Source: Floricoccus tropicus (GTDB lineage: Bacteria > Bacillota > Bacilli > Lactobacillales > Streptococcaceae). Taken from it: a stretch of DNA of 64,000 nucleotides. A model generated the notes under the pieces. It was not told the origin of the DNA and made no database searches. It worked only from the letters and a program-made list of their open reading frames with translations. This document shows, in pieces, positions 28,154 to 37,181 of this stretch. Made by a program: the position numbers and the translations under genes. The stretch's first letter is position 1. Every line of letters starts with the position of its first letter. The stretch covers positions 310,001-374,000 of the forward strand of contig NZ_MKIR01000012.1 in the NCBI RefSeq assembly GCF_001832905.1, in the 5' to 3' direction.

Positions 28154-29115
28154 ATCCTCAGCCTCCCTGCTCTATTTACTAGATATAAGAAGAAAGGTGC
28201 CCCAAGGAGCATAAGTATACTTCCAACTGGAAACTCGTATGGCTTAAAGAGATTTCTCGCTAAGAAATCCGCAACTGTAACAAGTACCATGCTTATAAGT
28301 GTTGATAAGACGAAGGTTCTTCTAAAAGATGAATTACCAATCAAAGACCTGGCAATGTGTGGGCCAATAAGTCCAACAAAACTAATGACTCCTACTGTCG
28401 AAACTGTTGCTGCACTTGCTAATACCACTAAGAACATAATCAAGAATCTAACAAAAGTTATATTAACTCCTAAACTTGTTGCAAGTTCAGAGCCAAAACC
28501 AATTAACTTGATTTGATTTGAAAAAAGTAGAATTAAGGCAATAAAGACAACTGATGCAAACAATAATTCATACATTTTAATTTTGTTAATTCCAGAGAAC
28601 GAACCAACAATCCACATAAAATACTGTTGTGAATTCTTTTTATAGTAACTAATAGCAGACGCCAAGCTTGTACAAAAAAGCCCAATTGACGTTCCAACAA
28701 GTACTACCCGTAAGGGATCAAAACTATTTTTAGCCGTTAGGAAAAATAAAAGTCCAAAAGCGATAGTTGATCCAACTATTCCAACAATTATTAAATGAAT
28801 TGGATCATTTGGAATACTTAAGGCAAGCGATATGGCAATAGCAAGACTTGATCCACTTGAGATACCTAATGTTGACATCTCAGCAATCGGATTCTGTGTT
28901 AGATTTTGCATAAGAAGACCACTACCAGAAAGCAGAATAGCAACGCAATATGCTGCTATTAACCTTGGCATACGGATTTCCATTACAATTTCATTAGACA
29001 AAATTCCCTTTAATGGGTAATTTTCAATTCCCTTGGTCAAAGTAAGTAAGCTGATGATAAATAAGCCAATTAGTAAAAGAAAAATATAACTTAAGAAACT
29101 TTTTCTTTTATCCAT
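28150..29115 (-). CDS. fhuB: FecCD-family iron-siderophore permease
   Basis: The 321-residue permease has the same layout as its neighbour: TQNPIAEMSTLGISSGSSLA and the coupling loop GVISFVGLIGPHIARSL. Its start overlaps the ATPase stop by 8 bases, and its stop overlaps the next permease, so the three are coupled. Confidence 0.92.
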   Translation of the reverse strand: MDKRKSFLSYIFLLLIGLFIISLLTLTKGIENYPLKGILSNEIVMEIRMPRLIAAYCVAILLSGSGLLMQNLTQNPIAEMSTLGISSGSSLAIAISLALSIPNDPIHLIIVGIVGSTIAFGLLFFLTAKNSFDPLRVVLVGTSIGLFCTSLASAISYYKKNSQQYFMWIVGSFSGINKIKMYELLFASVVFIALILLFSNQIKLIGFGSELATSLGVNITFVRFLIMFLVVLASAATVSTVGVISFVGLIGPHIARSLIGNSSFRRTFVLSTLISMVLVTVADFLARNLFKPYEFPVGSILMLLGAPFFLYLVNRAGRLRI

Positions 29116-29887
29116 TTGATACGCCCCAAATCATTGGAGTTTCAGCATATGAATCTGCACCAATATGGACACGAATATCATACGTATCTTTTATCACATT
29201 CTCATTAAATACTTCTTTAACTGGACCCTGTGCGACAATTTTTCCGTCTCTCATAGCAATAATTTCATCAGCAAATCTAGCTACCATATTTAAGTCATGC
29301 AACACATAGATAACTGTTTTATTGAGTTTTTTCGCAAACATCCTAAGTAAGCTTAAAACTTCAAGCTGATGAACAATATCAAGATAAGTTGTCGGCTCAT
29401 CAAGCAAAATTATTTCACTATCCTGAGCAAGAACCATAGAAATCCACACTCTTTGTCTTTGACCACCACTCAAATCCTCAATCTTTTTTGATCTAAGATC
29501 CCATACGTTAGTTTCCATCATAACCCGACGTACCATATCATAATCTTCCTTAGATAAATTCGTAGCGAGCATAGATTGATGGGCAAAACGTCCTAAGCTA
29601 ACCAAATCAAGAACGGTGATATTTTCAGGCGCAACTGGACTTTGTGGAAGAATCGCCATTATTTTTGCAATATCAATATTTGATCTTTTAAGCAAGTTTT
29701 CATCCTTGAAAGTTACCTGACCTTCATATTTTATCAAACGTCCAAGAGCCTTTAACAATGTAGATTTACCACATCCATTTTTACCAATGATTGCAGTAGT
29801 TAATCCCTCTTTAATCTCAAGCGAGAGATCCTGTATCACTTTGTTGTTCCCATAACTCACAGTGATATTTTGAGCACCAAAGTACAT
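29108..29887 (-). CDS. fhuC: Iron-siderophore ABC transporter ATPase
   Basis: I place the start at the ATG 29885-29887 (MYFGAQNITVSYG), because GAAGGA lies 5-6 bases before it; an upstream in-frame start would add ten unlikely residues. The 259-residue product has Walker A GKNGCGKST, signature LSGGQRQRVWISM, Walker B IILLDEPTTYLD and the H-loop VLHDLN, the FepC/FhuC pattern. The first 71 bases overlap the end of the XRE regulator gene in another frame. Confidence 0.92.
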   Translation of the reverse strand: MYFGAQNITVSYGNNKVIQDLSLEIKEGLTTAIIGKNGCGKSTLLKALGRLIKYEGQVTFKDENLLKRSNIDIAKIMAILPQSPVAPENITVLDLVSLGRFAHQSMLATNLSKEDYDMVRRVMMETNVWDLRSKKIEDLSGGQRQRVWISMVLAQDSEIILLDEPTTYLDIVHQLEVLSLLRMFAKKLNKTVIYVLHDLNMVARFADEIIAMRDGKIVAQGPVKEVFNENVIKDTYDIRVHIGADSYAETPMIWGVSNG

Positions 29888-30095
29888 CGTCTTCCTTCTT
29901 TCTATTTTGGTAGTCAAAAAGTTCGTCGACTGTTACATCAAGGAAACGTGCTAGTTTGAAAGCCAAAGCAAGCTCTGGGTCATACTTGTCATTTTCAATG
30001 GCATTAATAGTTTGACGACTTACGTGAGTAAGACGTGCTAAATCTTCTTGTGAAAATTTCATTCTCTTACGATAATCTTTTATCCTATTTTTCAT
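29817..30095 (-). CDS. XRE-family (YozG-like) transcriptional regulator opening the fhu operon
   Basis: The 92-residue protein is a small helix-turn-helix regulator: NRIKDYRKRMKFSQEDLARL, THVSRQTINAIENDKYDPEL and VDELFDY, as in YozG-type proteins that are usually 65-70 residues. The extra 20 or so residues come from reading 71 bases into fhuC in a different frame and are probably a functionless tail. A strong ribosome-binding site GGAGGTG precedes the ATG. The inverted repeat over its promoter is a likely operator. A regulator of this type in front of an iron uptake operon is consistent with local control of iron acquisition. Confidence 0.85.
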   Translation of the reverse strand: MKNRIKDYRKRMKFSQEDLARLTHVSRQTINAIENDKYDPELALAFKLARFLDVTVDELFDYQNRKKEDDVLWCSKYHCELWEQQSDTGSLA

Positions 30096-30116
30096 TTTAC
30101 ACCTCCGATTTCATTT

Positions 30117-30161
30117 GTTTTACCACATAATAAGTAAAACACTTTTTACATTTTTAGTCAA
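30117..30161 (-). promoter_or_regulatory. Promoter and candidate operator of the fhu operon
   Basis: On the minus strand TTGACT (30156-30161), 17 bp and TTTACT (30133-30138). An inverted repeat GTTTTAC ... GTAAAAC with perfect 7-bp arms and a 10-bp gap (30117-30140) covers the -10 and start region and is a good candidate operator for the XRE regulator encoded just downstream. TATTATCAGAAAATA at 30162-30176 matches the CodY box at 12 of 15 positions and sits just upstream of the -35, as in the codY promoter; this is weak. Confidence 0.6.
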
Positions 30162-30177
30162 TATTATCAGAAAATAA

Positions 30178-30196
30178 AAACAGAACTAGTCTGCTT
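30178..30196 (-). terminator. Terminator of the gatCAB operon
   Basis: Stem AAGCAGA / TCTGTTT on the minus strand with a 5-base loop and a T-run, 15 bases after the gatB stop. Confidence 0.6.
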
Positions 30197-30210
30197 TTAT
30201 CTTTATTATA

Positions 30211-31644
30211 TTATAATTTAGCTAATTCTTCTTGCAATAAGCTTTGAAGAACTTGTGGGTTTGCTTGTCCTTTAGTTGCTTTCATAAGTTGTCCAATAAA
30301 GGCCTTGGCAGCATTTGAGTTACCACCTTTATAGTCGTTAACAATCTTTTCGTTGTTAGCAAATACTTCTTGAATAATAGGAACAAGGACGGCTGGATCT
30401 GAAATTTGAATAAGTCCTGCAGATTTGACATATTCTTCAGCACTACCACCTTCTTTAGCTAGGTGTACAAATACTTTTTTAGCCATCTTGCTTGATATAG
30501 TTCCGTCAGCAATCAACTTCAACATTTCTACTAAGTTTTCAGGAGTAAGTTCAATCTCAGCTAATTCTTTTGATTCAGAGTTTAAATACTGAGCAACTTC
30601 ACCTTGCAACCAGTTAGAAATTAATTTTGCATCTCCACCTAACTCAACTGATTTTTCAAAGAAATCAGATACTTCTTTGTTAGCTGTAATTTGAGTAGCA
30701 TCATAATCAGATAAACCAAGTTCTGATGTATATTTAGCACGACGTTCTTTAGGGAATGATGGAAGAGATTTACGAACATCTTCAATCCATTCATCTTCAA
30801 TTTCAAAACGTGGTAGATCAGGTTCTGGGAAGTAACGGTAATCACTTGATCCTTCTTTAACACGCATCAATAATGTTTCACCCGTTGATTCATCATAACG
30901 ACGTGTTTCTTGTTGGATAAGTCCACCTGAACGAAGAACTTTAGCTTGTCTATCAACCTCATAAGCAAGACCTTTACGAACAAAGTTAAATGAATTCAAG
31001 TTTTTAAGTTCAGTTTTTGTACCAAATTCTTCTTGTCCATATGGGCGAAGAGAAATATTGGCATCAACACGCATCGAACCTTCTTCCATCTTAACATCAG
31101 AAATTCCAGTATATTGGATAATTTCTTTAAGAGCTGTTAAGTAAGCATATGCTTCTTCTGGGCTTCTCATATCAGCTTCAGATACAATCTCAATAAGTGG
31201 AGTTCCTTGGCGGTTTAAATCAACATAAGAATATCCATCAGTTCCGTGAGTATTCTTACCTGCATCTTCTTCTAAGTGAGCACGTTCAATACGAATATTT
31301 TTCTTAGTACCGTCTTCTAATTCAATTTCAATTGATCCATTATATCCAATTGGCTCATCAAATTGAGAAATTTGGTATGCTTTGGGATTATCAGGATAGA
31401 AATAGTTTTTACGGTCAAAATGCATTGATTGGTGAATGTCCATGTTAAGAGCAAGAGCAGCTTTTATACCATAATCAATAACTCCACGGTTCATAACTGG
31501 AAGCATACCAGGATATCCCCAGTCAACGATGTTAGTGTTTGTATTTGGATCAGCACCAAAGTGGGCAGGTGCTGTTGAAAATATTTTAGAATTTGTTTTT
31601 AATTCGACATGGACCTCAAGTCCAATGACTGTTTCAAAGTTCAT
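30211..31644 (-). CDS. gatB: Asp/Glu-tRNA amidotransferase subunit B
   Basis: The 477-residue protein starts [16 protein letters not shown] and carries [35 protein letters not shown] and a C-terminal helical tail with [12 protein letters not shown]. It holds the kinase and tRNA-binding part of GatCAB, which converts Glu-tRNAGln and Asp-tRNAAsn to their amides. It follows gatA by 14 bases. Its presence next to aspS suggests that both may share tRNA substrates. Confidence 0.97.
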   Translation of the reverse strand: MNFETVIGLEVHVELKTNSKIFSTAPAHFGADPNTNTNIVDWGYPGMLPVMNRGVIDYGIKAALALNMDIHQSMHFDRKNYFYPDNPKAYQISQFDEPIGYNGSIEIELEDGTKKNIRIERAHLEEDAGKNTHGTDGYSYVDLNRQGTPLIEIVSEADMRSPEEAYAYLTALKEIIQYTGISDVKMEEGSMRVDANISLRPYGQEEFGTKTELKNLNSFNFVRKGLAYEVDRQAKVLRSGGLIQQETRRYDESTGETLLMRVKEGSSDYRYFPEPDLPRFEIEDEWIEDVRKSLPSFPKERRAKYTSELGLSDYDATQITANKEVSDFFEKSVELGGDAKLISNWLQGEVAQYLNSESKELAEIELTPENLVEMLKLIADGTISSKMAKKVFVHLAKEGGSAEEYVKSAGLIQISDPAVLVPIIQEVFANNEKIVNDYKGGNSNAAKAFIGQLMKATKGQANPQVLQSLLQEELAKL

Positions 31645-31658
31645 TTAAGAAGTCCTTT

Positions 31659-33104
31659 CTATTCAAAAATTACTGGTTTATTTTTATGGAAGTCAGTTGT
31701 TGCTTCAAATGCCGCTGCAACTTGATAAATTGTTTCTTCATCAAATGCTTTACCAATCAATTGCATACCAACTGGTAATCCATCTACGCTACCTGCAGGA
31801 ATACTAATTCCTGGAAGTCCAGCCAAGTTAACTGGAATAGTAAGAAGGTCAGCTAAATACATTGCAACTGGATCATGAGATTGAGTTCCAAGGTCATAAG
31901 CAACACTTGGTGCTGTTGGTCCAAGGATTAAATCATAGTCTTCAAAAACTTTAGCAAAATCATCCATGATTAATGTACGAACTTGCCCTGCTTTTTTAAA
32001 GTATGCATCATAATATCCTGATGATAGACTAAATGTACCTAGCATGATACGACGTTTAACTTCTTCACCAAAACCTTGGCTACGTGATTTAACATACACA
32101 TCTTCAAGATTTTCAATATCTTCAGCACGGTATCCATAACGAATTCCATCAAATCTTTGTAAGTTTGACGATGCTTCACTTGAAGCAATAATATAGTAAA
32201 CAGCAACACCGTATTTTGAATGAGGAAGACTTACCTCATCAATGATTGCTCCAAGACTTTCAAGATGTTTAGCAGCTGCTTGAATTTGTTCTTTTACCTT
32301 TTCATCAATACCTGGTCCAAAATATTCTTTTGGTAAGGCAATCTTAAGTCCTTTAATATCTTTACCAATTTTACTTGTAAAGTCAGGTACCTCAACTTTT
32401 GATGAAGTTGAATCTTTTGCATCATATCCTGAGATTGCTCCAAGTAAATGTGCGTTATCTTCAACATTTTGAGAAAATGGTCCAATTTGGTCCAACGAAG
32501 AACCAAAAGCAATAAGACCAAAACGTGAAATACGTCCATAAGTTGGTTTCATACCTACAACTCCATTAAATGAAGCTGGTTGTCTGATTGAACCACCGGT
32601 GTCAGAACCTAGTGATAGTAACACTTGGTTAGATGCTACTGCAGTAGCTGAACCACCTGATGAACCACCAGGAACTTTAGTCTCATCCCAAGCATTTTTT
32701 GTAGTTTTAAATGCTGAATTTTCAGTAGAACCACCCATAGCAAATTCGTCCATGTTAGTCTTACCAACGATAACCATATCACTTGCATGCAATTTGTCTA
32801 CAGAAGATGCATTGTAGATTGGGTTAAAGTTATAAAGCATTTTACTTGCCGCAGTTGTGATAATATCTTTTGTCACAATATTATCTTTAACCGCAATCGG
32901 AATACCTGCTAATATATTGCTAGCGTCAATTCCCTTCTCATCGATTGCTTTAGCAGTCGCAAGAGCTTCATCTTCAGTAATTAATAGGAATGAATCAACC
33001 TTGTCTTCACGACTTTTAATCCCAGCAAGCGTTTCTTGAGTAAGTTCTAACGCTGAAATTTCTTTATTTACTAATTTATCATGTAATTCTTTAATAGTTG
33101 CCAT
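31659..33104 (-). CDS. gatA: Asp/Glu-tRNA amidotransferase subunit A
   Basis: The 481-residue amidase has the Ser-cisSer-Lys catalytic triad at Lys73, Ser148 and Ser172, with the amidase signature [12 protein letters not shown] and [14 protein letters not shown]. It releases ammonia from glutamine for GatB. Its start codon overlaps the gatC stop by one base. All three residues are intact. Confidence 0.97.
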   Translation of the reverse strand: MATIKELHDKLVNKEISALELTQETLAGIKSREDKVDSFLLITEDEALATAKAIDEKGIDASNILAGIPIAVKDNIVTKDIITTAASKMLYNFNPIYNASSVDKLHASDMVIVGKTNMDEFAMGGSTENSAFKTTKNAWDETKVPGGSSGGSATAVASNQVLLSLGSDTGGSIRQPASFNGVVGMKPTYGRISRFGLIAFGSSLDQIGPFSQNVEDNAHLLGAISGYDAKDSTSSKVEVPDFTSKIGKDIKGLKIALPKEYFGPGIDEKVKEQIQAAAKHLESLGAIIDEVSLPHSKYGVAVYYIIASSEASSNLQRFDGIRYGYRAEDIENLEDVYVKSRSQGFGEEVKRRIMLGTFSLSSGYYDAYFKKAGQVRTLIMDDFAKVFEDYDLILGPTAPSVAYDLGTQSHDPVAMYLADLLTIPVNLAGLPGISIPAGSVDGLPVGMQLIGKAFDEETIYQVAAAFEATTDFHKNKPVIFE

Positions 33105-33409
33105 TATGCGTCACCTCCACCATCAAGAATTGCAGGAACTTTAATAAATCCATCTTCACTTTCAGGCACATTTCTCATAAGTTCATCACGATTCCAACCT
33201 GGAGTTGAAACATCTTCTCTCATAAAGTTAGTATTATTTGCTACATTTGATGTAAATTCAACACCTTCAGTGTCCACCTCATTAAGCAAATCAATCATTT
33301 CAATAATTTTACCAAGTTGCTCTGCGTATGCAGTAACTTCTTGATCATCAAATTCTAATTTCGAAAGATTCGCAACATGGCGAACTTCTTCTTCAGTAAT
33401 TTTACTCAT
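33104..33409 (-). CDS. gatC: Asp/Glu-tRNA amidotransferase subunit C
   Basis: The 101-residue helical subunit begins [17 protein letters not shown] and ends with the usual [11 protein letters not shown]-like tail. It clamps GatA and GatB together. It opens the gatCAB operon; a TATAAT at 33441-33446 (minus strand), about 35 bases upstream of the start, is a probable -10. Confidence 0.95.
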   Translation of the reverse strand: MSKITEEEVRHVANLSKLEFDDQEVTAYAEQLGKIIEMIDLLNEVDTEGVEFTSNVANNTNFMREDVSTPGWNRDELMRNVPESEDGFIKVPAILDGGGDA

Positions 33410-33571
33410 TACTTCTCCTATTTCTATTTAAATATTCATTATTATAGTAAGTCCTTCTTTTGGAAAAAAGTATTTCACTTACTTGATACAAATGATATCT
33501 TCATTAAGTTACCAATATAGGTGTATTAATTATATAAGTAACTTTAATGCTTATATTCTACCAAAATTTTC

Positions 33572-33614
33572 CCTTCATATATAGAATTATTGTTCAAATT
33601 ATATATATTCAAGG
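33572..33614 (-). terminator. Loose hairpin, possible terminator of aspS
   Basis: An imperfect AT-rich stem (CCTTGAATATATAT paired with ATATATGAAGG) about 10 bases after the aspS stop, followed on the minus strand by only a short T-rich stretch. Weak evidence. Confidence 0.35.
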
Positions 33615-33624
33615 CAGAAATTAT

Positions 33625-35373
33625 TTATTTAAGGGCAATATTAAGATCACTCAGTTGGTATTCATCTACTGAACTTGGAGATTCTAACATCAAATCTCGA
33701 CCAACTCCATTTTTTGGAAATGCCATTACTTCACGAATATTTTCTTCACCAGCCAGAAGCATCACTAATCTATCGAGACCTAAAGCAAGTCCACCGTGAG
33801 GAGGGAAACCATATTCTAATGCTTCTAAGAAGAAACCAAAATCACGTTCATAGTCTGAAGCATCCATTCCTAATAATTGGAACATTGCTTCCTGCATGTC
33901 TCTTTCATGAATTCTAAGACTTCCACCACCAATTTCATAACCATTTAAAACAATATCATAAGCATATGACTTAACTGTTTCAGGGCTTGCCTTTAGCTCA
34001 TCAGCACTACCTACAGTTGCTTGAGTAAAGGGATGATGCATTGCCTGGTAGCGTCCTTCTTCTTCATTGTATTCAAGAAGTGGCCAATCAGTTACCCAAA
34101 GAAAATTAAGTTTAGTTGGATCGATTAAATCTAATTTTTTGGCCAAACGAAGTCTTAAGGCACCGAGAGCTTGTTGAACTTTATCCTTTCTCCCAGTGAC
34201 GAAAAAGATTAAGTCTCCATCTTTTGCATCTAAAGCTTGAAGAACTTGGGCATTAGATTCCTTAAACGTTGATTTCATACCTCCTGAAATTATGCCATCT
34301 TCAACTGGGGCAGTCGCAAATGATGTAATCCCAAATTCCATCATTGCTTGCTTAATATTTCCAAGCTCTTTATTAGAAAATTTTCCTGAGCCTTGAGGTA
34401 GATTTATTGCTTGAATACTACCATTTTTTTCTTTTAAAGCTTTGGTAATAAAAAGAATTTTACTATCTTTTTCAATTTCAGTTAAATCAACCAATTCTAA
34501 TCCAAATCTTGTATCCGGTTTATCAGATCCAAACCTCGTCATTGCTTCATCATATGAAATTTCAGGAAATTTATCCTCAATTTCAATACCTTTAGATTTT
34601 TTCACAACTTCCTTAAGCATTGACTCAACAAGATTTTGGATGTCCTCTTGCTTTACAAAACTCATTTCAAGGTCAACTTGGGTAAATTCAGGCTGTCTAT
34701 CACCACGCAAGTCTTCATCTCGGAAACATCTTACTATTTGATAATATCTATCAAAACCAGCACCCATCAAAAGTTGTTTCAACATTTGAGGACTTTGTGG
34801 TAGAGCGTAAAATTGATTCTTCTGTAATCTACTTGGAACAAGAAAATCACGCGCTCCTTCTGGAGTTGACTTAGTTAGATAAGGAGTTTCAATATCAACA
34901 AATGATTCCGAATTTAGATATTCTCTAATAGCTGTCGTAACCTTATGTCTTAACATAATATTAGATGTCATTTTTTCACGTCGAAGGTCAAGATAGCGAT
35001 ATTTTTGTCTTATTTCGTCACCAGTATGTGAGTATGCATCAAGCTCAAAAGGTAAGTCTTTACTTTGAGAAATAAGTTTTATCTTTTCAGCTTTTAACTC
35101 TACTTGTCCTGATTTCAAATGATGATTAACAAATTTAGCATCTCTTTCCACCAATAAACCAGTAACTTCAATAATACTTTCTCTTTTTAATTCATGAACC
35201 ATATCAAAATCAGCTGATGATTCATCAACAAAGACTTGTAAAATCCCAGCACGGTCACGTAATTCAATAAATGCCAATTTCCCATGATCACGTATATTAG
35301 CGACCCACCCCTGAACTGTTACTGTTTTTCCAACTTGCTCTAAACTATAATCACCTACAAAAATCTTACTCAT
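33625..35373 (-). CDS. aspS: Aspartyl-tRNA synthetase
   Basis: The start is the ATG at 35371-35373 (MSKIFVGDYSLEQ), which has GGAGG 5-6 bases upstream. An earlier in-frame start at 35412 would lie inside the T-box terminator hairpin and is not real. The 582-residue bacterial-type enzyme has the OB domain with VQGWVANIRDHGKL, motif 2 FRDEDLRGDRQPEFTQ, the bacterial insertion domain, and motif 3 with GLALGLDRLVML. It charges tRNA-Asp with aspartate. Expression is controlled by the T-box leader upstream. Confidence 0.96.
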   Translation of the reverse strand: MSKIFVGDYSLEQVGKTVTVQGWVANIRDHGKLAFIELRDRAGILQVFVDESSADFDMVHELKRESIIEVTGLLVERDAKFVNHHLKSGQVELKAEKIKLISQSKDLPFELDAYSHTGDEIRQKYRYLDLRREKMTSNIMLRHKVTTAIREYLNSESFVDIETPYLTKSTPEGARDFLVPSRLQKNQFYALPQSPQMLKQLLMGAGFDRYYQIVRCFRDEDLRGDRQPEFTQVDLEMSFVKQEDIQNLVESMLKEVVKKSKGIEIEDKFPEISYDEAMTRFGSDKPDTRFGLELVDLTEIEKDSKILFITKALKEKNGSIQAINLPQGSGKFSNKELGNIKQAMMEFGITSFATAPVEDGIISGGMKSTFKESNAQVLQALDAKDGDLIFFVTGRKDKVQQALGALRLRLAKKLDLIDPTKLNFLWVTDWPLLEYNEEEGRYQAMHHPFTQATVGSADELKASPETVKSYAYDIVLNGYEIGGGSLRIHERDMQEAMFQLLGMDASDYERDFGFFLEALEYGFPPHGGLALGLDRLVMLLAGEENIREVMAFPKNGVGRDLMLESPSSVDEYQLSDLNIALK

Positions 35374-35399
35374 ATTGTCCTCCTTCGTTAATTTTTTAT

Positions 35400-35630
35400 A
35401 AAAAAAGACCACGTCTTCATCCTACTCATAGGACGAAATTCGTGGTACCACCTAAATTTAAGACTATCATTTCATTTTATGAAGCGATAAATCTTATCTC
35501 TTATCTTAACGCGATTAACGTCCATGTTTTTAGCATGAATCTAAAGTGTGTTTTTCAATAAATTTAAATATGTACTTTCCAGCAGCTGTACACTCTCTAA
35601 AATTTTCATTTATTTACTCTTACTTATTAT
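35400..35630 (-). promoter_or_regulatory. T-box leader of aspS
   Basis: On the minus strand the conserved T-box AGGTGGTACCACG (35441-35453) is followed by a terminator hairpin: ACCACG at 35441-35446 pairs with CGTGGT at 35408-35413, with inner stem CGTCCTA / TAGGATG, and then seven T. Upstream are a clear stem-III hairpin (about 35461-35496) and the Stem-I landmark GCTGCTGGAAAG (about 35575-35586). A GAC triplet at 35520-35522 is a candidate aspartate specifier, but I cannot fold Stem I with confidence. Uncharged tRNA-Asp would bind and allow read-through into aspS. Confidence 0.85.
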
Positions 35631-35638
35631 TGATTTTT

Positions 35639-36442
35639 TTAAAAATTACGTTCTTTCAATTTGTCATAAATTCCGTCATTTACGACTTTAAGATAAGTAC
35701 CCTTCATACCGAGCGAACGGCTTTCGATAATCCCAGCACTTTCTAGCTTGCGTAGAGCATTTACAATAACTGAGCGAGTAATCCCAATCTTATCGGCAAC
35801 TACACTTGCAGTTAATCGTCCTTCAGTTCCACCAAGCTCTTCTAAGATAGCATTTACTGCCTTAATTTCAGAATATGATAATGTATTAACAGCCATAGCT
35901 ACTGCAGTTTGTTTACGGATATCATCTTCCATATTATCCATTTTAATATATGAAAGTTGAACACCGATTACTGTAGTTGCAAGTTCAATAAGAACTAAAT
36001 CGTCTTCGTTAAATTCGCTATCATTTTTCCAGATAATAAACGTTCCCAAACGTTCACCACCACCATAAATAGGTGCAATAGTTGTTAATCCTTTTGGAAA
36101 CTCATCTTTAGCTTCATCAGGGAAAATAGATAATTTAGCATTTACATCTAAATTAGCTTCCACATCATAAACACGAGTTGTTTGAACAACATAGTCTTTA
36201 GGGAATTTACGTGTATCAAAGAATTCTTCAACACGATCGTTATTTGTTTTGTACGGCATTGCGTAGCCTAATAGGTTACCATCAGTATCTATAACACAAG
36301 CATTACAGTCAATAACCTCAGCAATACGGGCTGTCATTTCCTTATAAGGCAAAATATCATTTTCGTTAGCATTTAACCCTGTAATATCCCCATCTTGCAG
36401 GATTGCAGTAATTTTTCTTGTTTTTTCTAGTAAAGAAGCCAT
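35639..36442 (-). CDS. codY: Global nutritional repressor CodY
   Basis: The 267-residue protein has the N-terminal GAF domain (about residues 1-155), which binds branched-chain amino acids, and a C-terminal winged helix with the strictly conserved [20 protein letters not shown]. CodY represses amino-acid biosynthesis and peptide uptake in rich medium. The gene precedes aspS, so codY transcripts may run into the T-box. Its own promoter carries a CodY box (see 36472-36517). Confidence 0.97.
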   Translation of the reverse strand: MASLLEKTRKITAILQDGDITGLNANENDILPYKEMTARIAEVIDCNACVIDTDGNLLGYAMPYKTNNDRVEEFFDTRKFPKDYVVQTTRVYDVEANLDVNAKLSIFPDEAKDEFPKGLTTIAPIYGGGERLGTFIIWKNDSEFNEDDLVLIELATTVIGVQLSYIKMDNMEDDIRKQTAVAMAVNTLSYSEIKAVNAILEELGGTEGRLTASVVADKIGITRSVIVNALRKLESAGIIESRSLGMKGTYLKVVNDGIYDKLKERNF

Positions 36443-36471
36443 AGTTTCTCCTTAGCATTTAATTTCGTCTA

Positions 36472-36517
36472 ATTATAACAACAATTGATCACAAATGCAA
36501 GTAATTTTCTGAATATT
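36472..36517 (-). promoter_or_regulatory. codY promoter with CodY box
   Basis: Minus strand TTGCAT (36495-36500), a 17-bp spacer and TATAAT (36472-36477) form a strong promoter. Immediately upstream of the -35, AATTTTCTGAATATT (36503-36517) matches the CodY consensus AATTTTCWGAAAATT at 14 of 15 positions. This implies autoregulation, as known for L. lactis codY. Confidence 0.85.
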
Positions 36518-36610
36518 ATCTATTAAACAACAGAAGTAATATTTTGTTTTTTTAAAAAGTATTTATTTTGTTTTTATGATATTATTAAATCAACAATACA
36601 GGAGGTTTTC

Positions 36611-37123
36611 ATGTTAAATAATTTTCACGATGCTTTTGGCGTTTATGGAATCATTCATCAAAACGACCAAATATTAGTAATCAAAAAAAATGCTGGACCT
36701 TATATCAACAGATATGACTTGCCAGGTGGTAGTCAAGAATCTGGTGAAAGTTTAGCTGATACCTTAATCAGAGAAATTGAAGAAGAAACAGCAATTATTG
36801 CTGAAAAATTTCAACAAATCGGAATAACGAATTTTATTTTTCCGTGGGAATACGAAGACAAAAATATGAACAATCATTTAGCTGTGTTCTATAATGTAAA
36901 TCAATTTAGTGGTAAACCCCGGATGGATGCAATAAATTTCGATGGTCAAGATTCATTAGGTGCACTTTGGCTTCCAATCACTTCTATTAATTCTAGCAAC
37001 GCTTCGTTGCCATTGCTAAAGGCAAAAGATTTTCTCGAAAATAATAAATTTAATAGTAAATCTTGGCGACTTAAACATTGGGAAGTATTAGAAAAACCAA
37101 CTTATCACTCTTCCGTATTCTAA
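36611..37123 (+). CDS. NUDIX hydrolase
   Basis: The 170-residue protein has a NUDIX box split as GGSQESGESLADTLIREIEE followed by ETA. The final glycine-hydrophobic of the canonical box (REUXEEXGU) is replaced by TAI, a small deviation. The substrate is unknown. A strong ribosome-binding site AGGAGG lies 6 bases before the ATG. It is divergent from codY and convergent with the aminotransferase gene. Confidence 0.85.
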   Translation: MLNNFHDAFGVYGIIHQNDQILVIKKNAGPYINRYDLPGGSQESGESLADTLIREIEEETAIIAEKFQQIGITNFIFPWEYEDKNMNNHLAVFYNVNQFSGKPRMDAINFDGQDSLGALWLPITSINSSNASLPLLKAKDFLENNKFNSKSWRLKHWEVLEKPTYHSSVF

Positions 37124-37140
37124 CAATTTATTTAGAACAA

Positions 37141-37174
37141 ATAATCCATTGGAGTTTTAACTCTAATGGATTAT
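37141..37174. terminator. Bidirectional terminator between NUDIX and aminotransferase genes
   Basis: A 14-bp near-perfect stem ATAATCCATTGGAG / CTCTAATGGATTAT (one G-U) with a short loop and T-rich flanks on both sides. Confidence 0.85.
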
Positions 37175-37181
37175 TTTTGTT

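Noticed and set aside
35374-35412. Upstream start of AspRS at 35412
   Set aside because: It lies in the T-box terminator hairpin; the ATG at 35373 has GGAGG and starts the conserved protein.
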